From positions 1-54,297 of the forward strand of contig CAJMLL010000013.1 of assembly GCA_905214225.1 (NCBI GenBank): 54,297 bases of DNA, written 5' to 3'. A program made the translations under genes and the position numbers. The notes below the pieces were generated by a model, which had not been told where the DNA came from, made no database searches, and saw only the letters and a program-made list of their open reading frames with translations. This document shows, one piece after another, positions 26,039 through 35,345 of this stretch. The stretch comes from an uncultured bacterium (GTDB lineage Bacteria > Bacillota > Clostridia > Peptostreptococcales > Anaerovoracaceae). Position 1 is the first letter of the stretch, and every line of letters begins with the position of its first letter.

Positions 26039-26907
26039 GCGCGGCCTCCTCTCTTTTTCATAAGCCGGTGCATCAGGAGTGCATAGAGCATCGCCATCAG
26101 CGCGGATAAGATCAATGTGATTCCGTTCATGGCCATGGCGTAAGGCCGGTCTTTCAGATCCGGCGTCTGGAACTGGATGTAGGTCTGCACCGGAAAGGCC
26201 TTTGGCTCCGTTGCGCCTAGCAGAAGCGGAACTTCATATCCGCCGAAGGCAAAGATAAAGATGATCAGAAATGCCTGGGCGATTGCCGGCATACTCATCG
26301 GCAGCGTGATATCGAAAAAGCTTCTCACCGGACTTGCGCCCAGGTTCTCTGCCGCTTCGCCCAGGGTTTCCCCGATGCTCTTCATCAGTGCCAGGGTGAA
26401 ATAGGCTACAAACGGCGATTCTTTCCAGATATAGGCGATAATCGCTCCGCTGTAACTCTGCCCGTACAGAAAATCCGGGAAATGATTGTAGTTATGTAAA
26501 AGTCCAAGCGCGTAGAAAATACGCGGAATAATTCCTGTCTGTGAAAGAAGCGCCACCGTAAACACCGCGACAACCGCGTGCGGAACCAGAATCGGCAGCC
26601 GCACCACCGTCAGCATCCCGCCCTCTGCCTTCCGGCAGCGGATCAGCGCCGCACAGATCAGCGTTCCCAGAATGGATGCGATTACCGCCGAGAAAAACGC
26701 GATCCTCAGGCTGACCAGAAGCGACTTCATCAGCCCCGGCTCCTTCAGCACTTCTTTATAATAATCCAGCGTAAAGGTCGTAAGCCCAAACGCTCTGATA
26801 TAGCCCAGTCCCTGCACAATTACGTTAATGACCGCGGCGATAATCGCCGCGGTCACAAGCATAAATGGGATTAAAAGCAGAAACGGGACAACCCGTCTGT
26901 TTTTCAT
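26035..26907 (-). CDS. ABC importer permease, first subunit
   Basis: 290 residues, six membrane helices. EAA loop GEAAENLGASPVRSFFDITL. Together with the next permease it forms the membrane channel. It lies 70 bases after the binding-protein gene. Confidence 0.9.
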   Translation of the reverse strand: MKNRRVVPFLLLIPFMLVTAAIIAAVINVIVQGLGYIRAFGLTTFTLDYYKEVLKEPGLMKSLLVSLRIAFFSAVIASILGTLICAALIRCRKAEGGMLTVVRLPILVPHAVVAVFTVALLSQTGIIPRIFYALGLLHNYNHFPDFLYGQSYSGAIIAYIWKESPFVAYFTLALMKSIGETLGEAAENLGASPVRSFFDITLPMSMPAIAQAFLIIFIFAFGGYEVPLLLGATEPKAFPVQTYIQFQTPDLKDRPYAMAMNGITLILSALMAMLYALLMHRLMKKRGGRA

Positions 26908-26977
26908 AATTTAAACACCTGTCCTGTCTGTCAGATGCTGCCCCTCCGCGCCTTTCTCTGCGCCGGCAGGCAGACAA

Positions 26978-28231
26978 CTATTTTCCGACAACTTCCTCGC
27001 TCCAGATCTTCTCGATTACCGGAACCAGGTCAGCCGGCATTTCCGGAACACGGTGCTTCAGCAGTGTATCCTGGCTCAGTGTACCGCTTCCCATATCAAC
27101 ACTTTCAAACTGCTTCTTCTGAGAAGAACTCAGCTTGTCCATGTCCGTAACCGGCAGATTCTTTACTTCCTTATACTGGGTCAGCTGCATCTTCGGCGAC
27201 AGGATGGCATTGATCAGCACTTCCGCACCAGCCTTGTTCGGAGAATCGAAAGCGATCGCCATGTAGCTGGTGTTACCGATTGTTCCTTTATCAAATACAA
27301 AGGTCTGATTGGTCTTGCTGATCAGTCCGTCGGCAATTCCCTTTGTGACGGAATACGGGCTGTAGCTCATATCCATAACAACTTCGCCGTCCTGATACAT
27401 GGTATCCAGCTTGGTGGATGTGCTCGGGAAAGTCTTTCCCTGCTTCCACAGATACGGGTTCAGCTGACGCAGATACTTGATGGCCGGCTGAATGGCCTTC
27501 TTTACGGTGGCCTTATCGGCCTTCATGTTCTGAAACTTCTTATATCCGCCGCATGTCTCGTAAATAATATTGCGGACGAAGGCACTTCCGGTAAAGTCCG
27601 GCGGTGCAGGATAAGTAACCTTGCCCTTATTCTTCTTGCAGAACTCCAGCAGTTCCTGCGCACTCTTCGGCGTGTCCGGAGTAACCTTGCTGTCGTTGTA
27701 GAATACGAACTGCGCCTTTGCGTACGGAGCCTCATAGCCCTTGATCGGCTTGCAGAAGTCGTACTTGGTCTCCTGATCGTTCAGGTCGATGTATTTCTTC
27801 ATGTTCGGCAGTCTGCTGGTGAACGGTCCGTACAGGAGGCCGTTGCCCTTAGCGGAATAGAAATTCTCGCCGTTGATCCAGATGACATCGATGCTTCCCT
27901 TCTTGGTGCCGCCTTCTTTGTCGCTGGACAGCTTGGCCAGAATATCATCGATATCCATGCCGACAACCTTCAGATTGATGTCGTACTTTTCCTTGACGTA
28001 AGGCTTGACTGTGTTATTCAGCCAGGCGTTTCTGTCCTTGTCTCCGGCCCATCCGTAGAATGTAACCGTCGTTCCCTTCGCCTTCTTCTCCACCTGGCTC
28101 CAGCTCATGCCCGCCAGAGAGTCCTTGCTTTTGGAACTGTCAGACTTACTGCTTCCGCATCCGGTCAGCCCGAACGCCACAGTCGTCAGCGCCAGCATGA
28201 CCGCCAGCAGCAGTGCGATTTTCTTCTTCAT
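26978..28231 (-). CDS. ABC importer substrate-binding lipoprotein (YnjB-like)
   Basis: 417 residues. A lipoprotein signal ends at the lipobox LTGC with the lipidated Cys25. The segment FYGWAGDKDRNAWLN and the strongly conserved IDVIWINGENFYSAKGNGLL resemble the YnjB type of periplasmic-binding protein, distantly related to thiamine and polyamine binders. YnjBCD substrate is not established. Placement beside two nucleoside hydrolase-like genes suggests a nucleoside or related N-glycoside; that is inference. Confidence 0.85.
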   Translation of the reverse strand: MKKKIALLLAVMLALTTVAFGLTGCGSSKSDSSKSKDSLAGMSWSQVEKKAKGTTVTFYGWAGDKDRNAWLNNTVKPYVKEKYDINLKVVGMDIDDILAKLSSDKEGGTKKGSIDVIWINGENFYSAKGNGLLYGPFTSRLPNMKKYIDLNDQETKYDFCKPIKGYEAPYAKAQFVFYNDSKVTPDTPKSAQELLEFCKKNKGKVTYPAPPDFTGSAFVRNIIYETCGGYKKFQNMKADKATVKKAIQPAIKYLRQLNPYLWKQGKTFPSTSTKLDTMYQDGEVVMDMSYSPYSVTKGIADGLISKTNQTFVFDKGTIGNTSYMAIAFDSPNKAGAEVLINAILSPKMQLTQYKEVKNLPVTDMDKLSSSQKKQFESVDMGSGTLSQDTLLKHRVPEMPADLVPVIEKIWSEEVVGK

Positions 28232-28253
28232 AAACTACTCCTTTTCCATTATC

Positions 28254-28299
28254 GGACAAAATATTTCCGCGCTGCTTCCGCAGCGCCTCCGCAAGAGGA
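28254..28299 (+). repeat. Dispersed bipartite motif, wide-spaced variant
   Basis: GGACAAAATA, then a GCGCTGC/GCAGCGC hairpin, then GCAAGAGGA. It lies between the nucleoside hydrolase gene and the binding-protein gene. Confidence 0.35.
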
Positions 28300-28387
28300 T
28301 TTCCCTGCCGGCGGCCGCATTGCTCTCGGCCTCCGTCTCTGCTCCTCCTGAATGCAGTCCTTGTGATGTTTCTGCCTGCCGCAGAAG

Positions 28388-29278
28388 TTACGATTCCGCC
28401 GGAATACAGACATCCGCCCGGAAAATCGTATCGTACACGTGCCGTGTGTACGCAGAACGGTCCCGGATTTCCGGGAGTGTAAGGGCCCTTTCCGGTCCGT
28501 CTCCCTTCAGCATTCCGCTCCGAAGCGATTCTTCTGTCGGATGAAGCTTCTCCCTCTTCATCAGAAAATATTCCGGATGCAGGGCCTGCGCCGCCGCCAT
28601 CACATCCCAGCAGACGAATCCGCCGAGTCCGTAGTTTTCATGATAAAACTGGAACCAGTAATCCAGTTCATGAGAGAGAAAAGCCGCCAGCTGTCCCGGG
28701 TGTTCAGCCAGCGTCTTCCGGAACTCTTCTTCCGCAATAAAAGAATGAAGGGAATTCTGTGCCGTCGCAATGCGGACATCGCTGCCGTTTCTGACAATCT
28801 GAAGCGACGCCTGCGGATCGCAGGAAAGATTCAGTTCTGCCATCGGCTCTCCACCGACCAGAAGCGGCTCCGTAATTCCTCCCATCAGAGAAAAACAGTT
28901 TACCTCCTGATAAAAGCCTTTCTTCAGGCTTTCCGCCCCCTTCAGATTACTCATGGATCCGGTAGCGATGACGATCAGTTTTCCGGCATATTTCTCTGCC
29001 TGTGTTCTCAAAAACACAGATGCATCATTGCTTTCCCTGTCCTCTGCAGATTCCGCGCCCTTCCAGACCGGAATATCGCTTCTCCCCCAGCGTTTCAGCA
29101 GACGGACCGTATTTTCATATACGGTATCCTGCGTACTGTTTCCATAGGCGCAGGTCACGCCGAGAAGCTGGACTTCTGGACAGCCCAACAGATAGAGCAG
29201 CGCCATGCCGTCATCCACATCGCAGCCGGGCACGCCCATGGTGTTGTCACAATCTAGAATAACTGGAATATTTTCCAT
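28388..29278 (-). CDS. Nucleoside hydrolase (IUNH superfamily)
   Basis: 296 residues, expected to hydrolyse the N-glycosidic bond of a nucleoside. The metal-binding N-terminus reads ILDCDNTMGVPGCDVDDG; canonical enzymes have DxDxxxDD, so this subgroup carries a longer spacing. The SLMGGITEPL segment, the catalytic region MAELNLSCDPQAS and the late metal aspartate in CWDVMAAA are visible; the usual histidine before that Asp is Trp. It reads toward the ABC importer and is probably cotranscribed with it (156-base gap). An AAAGGCG site is 8 bases upstream. Confidence 0.85.
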   Translation of the reverse strand: MENIPVILDCDNTMGVPGCDVDDGMALLYLLGCPEVQLLGVTCAYGNSTQDTVYENTVRLLKRWGRSDIPVWKGAESAEDRESNDASVFLRTQAEKYAGKLIVIATGSMSNLKGAESLKKGFYQEVNCFSLMGGITEPLLVGGEPMAELNLSCDPQASLQIVRNGSDVRIATAQNSLHSFIAEEEFRKTLAEHPGQLAAFLSHELDYWFQFYHENYGLGGFVCWDVMAAAQALHPEYFLMKREKLHPTEESLRSGMLKGDGPERALTLPEIRDRSAYTRHVYDTIFRADVCIPAES

Positions 29279-29448
29279 TCTATTACGCCTTTCATTTGAC
29301 CAGGTCTACTATATATCTAAGAATACCCAAACATAACCTGTTAGTCAATCGGATATAAGGTTTTTATTCATTGATAATTTCTATACGTTATTCACTGTGC
29401 GTCAGCACATTTCTTTCGCTGTCCAGTTTCTTTTTGTCATAAAAACAT

Positions 29449-29465
29449 ATTATACTGATTATAAT
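29449..29465. promoter_or_regulatory. Perfect palindrome in the divergent control region
   Basis: ATTATA, CTGAT, TATAAT. It lies 35 bases before the fusion-gene ATG, over a -10-like TATAAT, in the 221-base gap between the two nucleoside hydrolase-like genes. It is a good operator candidate for the PadR domain encoded next to it. Confidence 0.45.
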
Positions 29466-29499
29466 GGACATATTTCTGAATAATGGAGAGAAAACCAAT

Positions 29500-30735
29500 A
29501 TGAAACATATCTTATTCGACTGCGATAATACCATGGGAATGGAAGGCCGTCCGATGGATGACGGACTGGCGCTCTTGTATCTGGCAGGGTGTCGGGATGA
29601 AGCGGAAATCGCCGGGATTGCCTGTAATTTCGGAAATGGCACAGCTGCGGAAACGTATTCCTGCACCAGAGAACTGCTGCAGGAAGCCGGCCTCAGTTAT
29701 ATTCCTCTATATAAAGGAAGTGAAAAGGGAGAAGACCCGAGGAGCGAAGCGGCGGAACTGATCGTCAAGGCGGCGGATCAGCACAAGGGTAAACTGCAGT
29801 ATCTAGGCATCGGCTCGCTCGGAAATCTTTACGGCGCCTATCTGATCGACCCGGATATTTTCAGTAAGATCGACCGGATTGTTCTGATGGGCGGCATCAC
29901 AGAACCGCTGTATATTCACAGATCGACTCCTCTTCATGAACTGAATTTCTCGATCAATAATGAAGCATCCTGCTATGTCCTGACCCATGGAAAAAATATC
30001 AGTATTATTACGGGGAATAACTGTCTTCCGGTCTCTGAACTGCCGAAGGATGAGTTTATGGACAAGATGTGCCTGAATGACAATCCGAGCGGCATGTACA
30101 TTGCACAGAAATGCGGCTACCGCTTCCACGACAAGGAAGTGATTTACGGCGCGGACAGTTCGTATTTCTGGGACGGAGTTGCCGCCGCCTATCTGCTGTA
30201 TCCGGACATGTTCACCGATCATCCGACGCCGTGCCGGATCAACCCGGAAGACATGGAATCCGGATTTCTGCATCCGACTGATGAAGATCAGGCCAACTGT
30301 GTTCTGAACCTGCCGCAGGCAAAAAACCGCCGGACTTTCCAGAATACATTCTATGAAGGATGGCTGAATCTGAATATCAATACCCCGGATAAAAATTTTT
30401 CCTGCAACGGAGTCTACCTGGACCGGCTTCTGCAGCCGTCGATTCTGATCGAACTGAGCAAGGCGCCTGCCCACGGCTTTCTGCTGATGCAGAAAATGAA
30501 AAACGACGGCCTGATCGACAGCAGCCTTGACCCGGCTGGTTTCTACCGCCGGCTGAAAAAACTGGAGCAGGACAACTGCCTGACTTCTGTCATAGACCGC
30601 AGCTCCGGAAAGCCGAGACGCGTGTTCTCCATCACGGATTTCGGGCGCCGGACCCTACTCGCCTGGGAGCGGACCCTGGAAAACTATGATCAGCACATTC
30701 AGCTGATTCTTCGGGAAATCGAGAAAGTAAAATAA
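29500..30735 (+). CDS. Nucleoside hydrolase-PadR fusion (putative ligand-sensing regulator)
   Basis: 411 residues in two domains. Residues 1 to about 300 are a nucleoside hydrolase: FDCDNTMG with Asp7 and Asp9, Asp20-Asp21 in RPMDDG, VLMGGITEPL, HELNFSINNEAS and the late aspartate in YFWDGVAAAYLL. Residues about 310-411 are a PadR winged helix: ILIELSKAPAHGFLLMQKMK, FYRRLKKLEQDNCL, KPRRVFSITDFGRRTLLAWE, and a C-terminal helix. The metal-site residues seem retained, so it may bind or still hydrolyse a nucleoside. The ATG at 29500 has GGAGAG nine bases upstream; an ATG 36 bases earlier has none. It diverges from the hydrolase/importer genes, the usual place of a local regulator. Confidence 0.88.
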   Translation: MKHILFDCDNTMGMEGRPMDDGLALLYLAGCRDEAEIAGIACNFGNGTAAETYSCTRELLQEAGLSYIPLYKGSEKGEDPRSEAAELIVKAADQHKGKLQYLGIGSLGNLYGAYLIDPDIFSKIDRIVLMGGITEPLYIHRSTPLHELNFSINNEASCYVLTHGKNISIITGNNCLPVSELPKDEFMDKMCLNDNPSGMYIAQKCGYRFHDKEVIYGADSSYFWDGVAAAYLLYPDMFTDHPTPCRINPEDMESGFLHPTDEDQANCVLNLPQAKNRRTFQNTFYEGWLNLNINTPDKNFSCNGVYLDRLLQPSILIELSKAPAHGFLLMQKMKNDGLIDSSLDPAGFYRRLKKLEQDNCLTSVIDRSSGKPRRVFSITDFGRRTLLAWERTLENYDQHIQLILREIEKVK

Positions 30736-30750
30736 AGCGGTGAAAAGAAC

Positions 30751-30805
30751 GGGGGCTGTTGTACTATGCTTATTCTAGCTTAGTGCAGCAGCCCCATCGT
30801 TTTTC
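30751..30805. terminator. Terminator of the fusion gene
   Basis: GGGGCTG, TG, CTA facing TAG, CA, CAGCCCC with a TTTTT run after it; on the minus strand a CGTTCTTTTC tail, so it may also serve the convergent map gene. Confidence 0.8.
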
Positions 30806-30877
30806 ATCACTGTTATACAGCCTGTTTCTGCGTTTCTTCAGCACCCTGCTGCAGAAGAAAGCAGTTCCTCACTCTAA

Positions 30878-31762
30878 TTAATATGCCAGTACCTCACAGC
30901 CGTCTTCGGTTACCAGAACCTGAACTTCCCACTGCGCAGACATGCTGCCGTCTCTGGTGTAAACGGTCCAGCCGTTCTTTTCATCGACCTTGATTTCCGG
31001 GCGGCCCAGATTGATCATCGGCTCGATGGTGAAGCACATTCCCGGAACCATCAGCATTTCCTCACCCGGCTTGCTGACATAGCTGACAAAAGGATCTTCA
31101 TGGAACTCGCATCCGCAGCCGTGTCCGCCGAATTCCCAGACAACGCTGCATCCGTTCTCTACGGCATGGCGGTGAACCACATCACCCATGTCTCCCAGCG
31201 TCTTCCAAGGCTTTACGGCCTTTACGCCGAGATCTACACATTCTTTTGCTACGCGGACAAGCTTCTGATTCTCTTCAGAAACATCTCCGATCATGAACAT
31301 ACGGGAAGAGTCTGAATAATACCCTTTATAAATCGTTGACATATCAACGTTTACGATGTCTCCATCTTTCAGAATGACATCCTCGGAAGGAATACCGTGG
31401 CAGACTTCGTTATTGACGGATGTGCACACGCTCTTCGGATAGCCTTCATAATTCAGGTCTGCAGGGATTGCGCCGGCCTTGGTGACCACGTCATAAACCA
31501 GGTCATCAATCTCGATCGTCGCCATGCCCGGATGAATCTTCTCCGCAACCGCATCCAGCGCAGCGATGTTGATCTTCGCGCTTTCTTTAATTCCGGCGAT
31601 TTCCTCCGGCGTCTTGATGATCGCACGCTCCGGAACCTCATAGCCCTGTTCCTCATATTCATCAATCTTCAGATCCAGAGGCATGTGGCATTTCTTGTAC
31701 TTTTTCCCGCTGCCGCACCAGCAGAGTTCGTTTCTTCCCATTTTCGGATTGGTGTATTCCAT
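30878..31762 (-). CDS. map: Methionine aminopeptidase with N-terminal SEC-C zinc motif
   Basis: Removes the initiator methionine from new proteins. 294 residues. The first 30 contain the SEC-C motif RNELCWCGSGKKYKKCH, a zinc-binding element also found at the SecA C-terminus. The catalytic M24A domain follows, with metal ligands in VNVDMST, YYSDSSRMF, GHGCGCEFHE, FTIEPM and the final SAQWEVQVLV. The SEC-C fusion is a known bacterial Map variant. The upstream ribosome site AGAAAGAAGG is weak. Confidence 0.92.
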   Translation of the reverse strand: MEYTNPKMGRNELCWCGSGKKYKKCHMPLDLKIDEYEEQGYEVPERAIIKTPEEIAGIKESAKINIAALDAVAEKIHPGMATIEIDDLVYDVVTKAGAIPADLNYEGYPKSVCTSVNNEVCHGIPSEDVILKDGDIVNVDMSTIYKGYYSDSSRMFMIGDVSEENQKLVRVAKECVDLGVKAVKPWKTLGDMGDVVHRHAVENGCSVVWEFGGHGCGCEFHEDPFVSYVSKPGEEMLMVPGMCFTIEPMINLGRPEIKVDEKNGWTVYTRDGSMSAQWEVQVLVTEDGCEVLAY

Positions 31763-32686
31763 ATTCTATGAGCCTTCTTTCTCTCCATTCTTCGGGTCAA
31801 ACAACTTTTATTTTAGCATGTAAAGTTCTGTTTTTCTATATACATAATAAGACCTTTGCATATTTTCTACGGTGGTCGGGGAGGCTGTCCGATCGATACA
31901 AGTCTCTGACCACCGGCTGCTCTTTCTGAATGAGATTGTTTTCACATTGCTGCTGTGATTCTCATGCAGCATTCTGCGCCTGTTCTCCTTTGTCTGTTTG
32001 TATACGCAGCAACAGAAAATATAAAAACGCATATATATACATGTATATGTATGTATTTTGCATTCATTTAACTTCGTATTTTTCTGGTTCGTTTAAATCA
32101 TGATTATTATATTTTCCGCAGAACCAGGCTTTCTCCCAAGTTAAATATTCCGAAAACTACAGCCCACTTTTGTAACATATTTACTTCAATTCCATGTTTT
32201 TGTCAGCCCTCTGAGGAATGAATTCCCCCGCATTTGCCCTTCCCAAAAGGCTATTATCCCCTCATCATCCATAAAATTCCAGTCGATACTACTTTCCTTA
32301 TGATATTCCCGGTTTATCCACGGATTTATAATTATTCGGTTCTGCGCTTTCTGTCAAAAATCGAAAAAAAACGAACCGTAATAAATTTCATCACGCTTTC
32401 ATCACATTTCCAGGCACATCTTCCAGAACTGCTGGGAATCCCAAAAAAACATGCCCTCAAGTCAGGTAATAAATTACCCACATTCAAATTCTCATGTAGA
32501 AATTATCCGTTATCGGAAACAATATAAAATCAGGAACTCCACACGCCCTGACGAAGCCGGCATACAGTATACACGCAGCGGCAGCACCGCAGTCTCACCT
32601 ATTAACCTCCTTCTGCCTTCACCTTCACCGTCACAGACTTCAACCTCAAAAGAAACCCAGCTCCTATACATCCCACGCATACAGAA
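31763..32686. other. Long AT-rich intergenic region
   Basis: About 920 bases without a convincing gene on either strand. It has an alternating TA/TG tract (about 32029-32058) and several weak -10-like boxes. A short TTTTTGTC near 32200 lacks the partner half of the dispersed motif. Confidence 0.4.
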
Positions 32687-32758
32687 CCCCCTCCATAAGC
32701 GGACAGCGTGAACGCCCTGATTTTCAGGGAATTTCCCACTGCCCGCTCATGAAGGGGG
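32687..32758 (-). terminator. Long stem downstream of the 32805 gene, G-U consistent on the minus strand
   Basis: Twenty-base arms: CCCCCTCCATAAGCGGACAG faces CTGCCCGCTCATGAAGGGGG. All three non-complementary positions become G-U pairs on the minus strand, so an RNA read in that direction pairs throughout. An inner CCCTG/CAGGG hairpin sits in the loop. There is no clear U tract. Confidence 0.6.
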
Positions 32759-32804
32759 CTCATCATTCTGAATTTCTATTTTCCGATCTCGCGGGCCGGC
32801 GCCT

Positions 32805-33380
32805 CTACTCGGTCTGCATTCCGCCGTCCACGGTGTTTCCGGCGTTCTGGACGGCGATTATTCCGCTGCTGCGCATGGCAGCGCCAGGTTCCTGAGAGCT
32901 CTGGCTCTGATTGAAGAAGGCCGCGCCGAACAGCATGCCGATGCAGGCGATAACCATGAACAGGAACATGCGGATTCTCTGGAATTTTGCAGCTTTCTCC
33001 TGCTCATACTGCCGGAGAGTCTGGCCGTTTTTGTGTGTCCGTGAAAACGCGGCTACGGCGAGGGCGTTTCTCTTAAAACGTTTCAGCGCCGCAGGGTCAT
33101 TGGAGTGTTTCCACCAGATCGTTTTCCCTGTTTTCGACACTCCGGCCTTGTTCCAGTAGGATTTTTGTCCGGCCTGATAAGGAAGCGGTTCAGACCCCAG
33201 GGAAACAACCTTCATCTTCCCGCCGACCCAGAGATCCGTGGTCTTTTTCTTGACTCCGTAAACCTGAACGGATTTTCCGTCTTCAGAAGGGCAGAAATAA
33301 TTCAATGTCTTCCAGTTCTTTACGTAACGTCCCTTTCTTGCTTTCCGTTTTCTGAGCGGACGTCCTGGATTTCTGCGCAT
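32805..33380 (-). CDS. Membrane protein of unknown function
   Basis: 191 residues. A very basic N-terminus (RRNPGRPLRKRKARKGR), a region with Trp/Lys-rich strands, then one membrane helix at about residues 136-157 (IRMFLFMVIACIGMLFGAAF) and a polar tail. I do not recognise the family. It follows the GGDEF gene by 69 bases on the same strand and may be cotranscribed with it. Coding potential is supported by length and by composition matching neighbours. Confidence 0.6.
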   Translation of the reverse strand: MRRNPGRPLRKRKARKGRYVKNWKTLNYFCPSEDGKSVQVYGVKKKTTDLWVGGKMKVVSLGSEPLPYQAGQKSYWNKAGVSKTGKTIWWKHSNDPAALKRFKRNALAVAAFSRTHKNGQTLRQYEQEKAAKFQRIRMFLFMVIACIGMLFGAAFFNQSQSSQEPGAAMRSSGIIAVQNAGNTVDGGMQTE

Positions 33381-33449
33381 GAATCATTCCCCCTTTCTGT
33401 CTCATTATCCCCAGCCTGGTGTTTCCGCCAGACCGGCTCGTTCATGCGC

Positions 33450-35345
33450 TTACGCGCTGTGGTGTTTCTTGTCTTCGATCATTTTCTGTCCGGCCTTGTT
33501 GATGCAGGCTTCCAGGGACAGTTTTTCTCCAGCTTTCAAAACAAACTGGCCAAGGCTGATCCGCAGACGGAACGGGTATCCGCTGTCCTTTGCCGCCTTG
33601 TTGGCTGCATCTTCCAGGCGTTCGCCGATATGGTCTCCGTCAGTTTCTCCCAGCAGCAGGAATTCATCGCTTCCGTAACGCATGCCAAAGCATCCTTCTT
33701 CGCTGCAGATCGCGCTGACGCTGTCCGCCAGCATGCGGAGCGCCGTATCGCCCATCTCATATCCGTAGATCGCGTTGATTTCCTTCATATTATCAACATC
33801 CATAAAGCAGAAGCGGACATTCTTTTCCTCTTTCCGCAGACGGTCGAACATCGGCGCGCCGAAGCGCTCCAGTCCGATCCGGTTGTATAATCCGGTCAGC
33901 GGGTCCTTTACATACAGAGTATGCAGACGGTGGTTCAGCTGTTTCAGCAGATGGGTTCTCCGGATATTCTCCATCGCGTTTTCCATCAGCATCAGTGTCG
34001 TCTGGAGAAAATTGAACTCGATGGAAGGAGATCTTCCATCCATGGCGACATATCCGAGGTGCACCTTGTTATAGTGCAGCGGGCAGAAGATCAGCAGACG
34101 GTTCCTGGACGGGATTCCCTCTGGCAGCATATTTTTTGCCGAAAACTCACTGTAGACATGGGTTCCCTCGTTCAGTTTCATGGATCCGGCCATTTCTCCG
34201 GATACAGCCATCAGTTCGGCCTGTCCGGAATATGCTCCGTCGATGCGTTCACGTTCATACTGGCGGAGATAGCCGGCATTGATCATCAGATATACATTGC
34301 GGGCACCCAGTACCGGGGCGAACTTCTCGAATGTATCCATGAAGTCATTCAGATCCTCAGCATCCAGCATCGCTCTGTCCATGGCAGACTGTCTGCGGTA
34401 GTAAGTCTGCATGTAGAGTTCCTGCTCATGATAATTTCTCTTCAGGCGCTCGATGTCGTCCGGATCATTCGGGCATCCGCAGGACGCGCTGTTTACCAGC
34501 CGGTGCGGGCTGTAGATACAATCGCTTCCGCCGCCCGCATTTCCTTCAATACGTTCCTTCAGAACCGTCAGGGCGGTGTAGGTAATTCCCGGGTAATCAC
34601 GTTCAATGGTGCAGAGACGCGGCTCATGAAAGGCGCCGATTGTCAGATTATCAAAACCTGTAACCAGAATATCCTCAGGGACCCTGACTCCGTATTTCTT
34701 CATGCAGTCGCAGAAACCGACCGCCATATCATCATTGCTTAATACGGCTGCATCCGGAAGAGCCTGCGCATCGTAGCCGTGATCCTGAAGAAGTTTCTCT
34801 GCAGCATCATAACCGCTCTCCTTGGACCAGGATCCGTCGACGATCTGGTAGTTGGCCGATCCGACGCCGTTTTCCCGGCAGGCCGCCAGGAATCCCTGTT
34901 CTCTGGACTGCGCCTCTTCACTGCGTCTCAGTCCCCTTACAAAAAGCAGCTTTCTGGCTCCATGCGCACGGATTACATGTTCGGTAATTTCTTTCTCAGC
35001 CTCAAAATTATCCGTACCGACGAAGGTTACGCCCTGAAGCTGGTAATTAATTGAAACGACAGGAAGTCCCATCCCCATCGCGTAATCAGCAAATTTCTGC
35101 CGCATTTCTCCCGGCCAGGACTGATTTCCTTCCAGAATCACTCCATCGTAGCGGGTCAAATCCGGCAGATAGAAGAAATCGTCTGCCACATCCTGCGGGT
35201 CTTCACTTCCATAAACGCCGAACTCATCAAAGACAGAAATATCGACATCCGGATTCAGTTCCAGAAACTGCTCCATTCCTTCCAGAAACCGGTTGACCAG
35301 TTGATAATTCCAGTCTGAGGTAAAAAAAGCTATGTTCTTCTGCAT
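33450..35345 (-). CDS. LacI-type sensor domain with GGDEF (diguanylate cyclase) domain
   Basis: 631 residues, no membrane helix. Residues about 1-290 are a periplasmic-binding-protein fold as in LacI effector domains (FVGTDNFEAEKEITEHVIRA, SNDDMAVGFCDCMKKYG, PEDILVTGFDN) but without a helix-turn-helix. A central region of about 150 residues may be a further sensor. The C-terminus is a GGDEF domain: FCFMDVDNMKEINAIYGYEMGD and RYGSDEF at the active site. GSDEF differs from GGDEF in the second residue, so activity is likely but not certain. It would be a cytoplasmic, sugar- or nucleoside-sensing source of c-di-GMP; the c-di-GMP riboswitches at 50.5-50.8 kb show that the cell uses this signal. 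Confidence 0.85.
   Translation of the reverse strand: MQKNIAFFTSDWNYQLVNRFLEGMEQFLELNPDVDISVFDEFGVYGSEDPQDVADDFFYLPDLTRYDGVILEGNQSWPGEMRQKFADYAMGMGLPVVSINYQLQGVTFVGTDNFEAEKEITEHVIRAHGARKLLFVRGLRRSEEAQSREQGFLAACRENGVGSANYQIVDGSWSKESGYDAAEKLLQDHGYDAQALPDAAVLSNDDMAVGFCDCMKKYGVRVPEDILVTGFDNLTIGAFHEPRLCTIERDYPGITYTALTVLKERIEGNAGGGSDCIYSPHRLVNSASCGCPNDPDDIERLKRNYHEQELYMQTYYRRQSAMDRAMLDAEDLNDFMDTFEKFAPVLGARNVYLMINAGYLRQYERERIDGAYSGQAELMAVSGEMAGSMKLNEGTHVYSEFSAKNMLPEGIPSRNRLLIFCPLHYNKVHLGYVAMDGRSPSIEFNFLQTTLMLMENAMENIRRTHLLKQLNHRLHTLYVKDPLTGLYNRIGLERFGAPMFDRLRKEEKNVRFCFMDVDNMKEINAIYGYEMGDTALRMLADSVSAICSEEGCFGMRYGSDEFLLLGETDGDHIGERLEDAANKAAKDSGYPFRLRISLGQFVLKAGEKLSLEACINKAGQKMIEDKKHHSA

Noticed and set aside
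33155..33175. Dispersed motif inside the 32805 gene
   Set aside because: GGACAAAAA is followed by CAAGG only after 11 bases and is part of a normal coding sequence.
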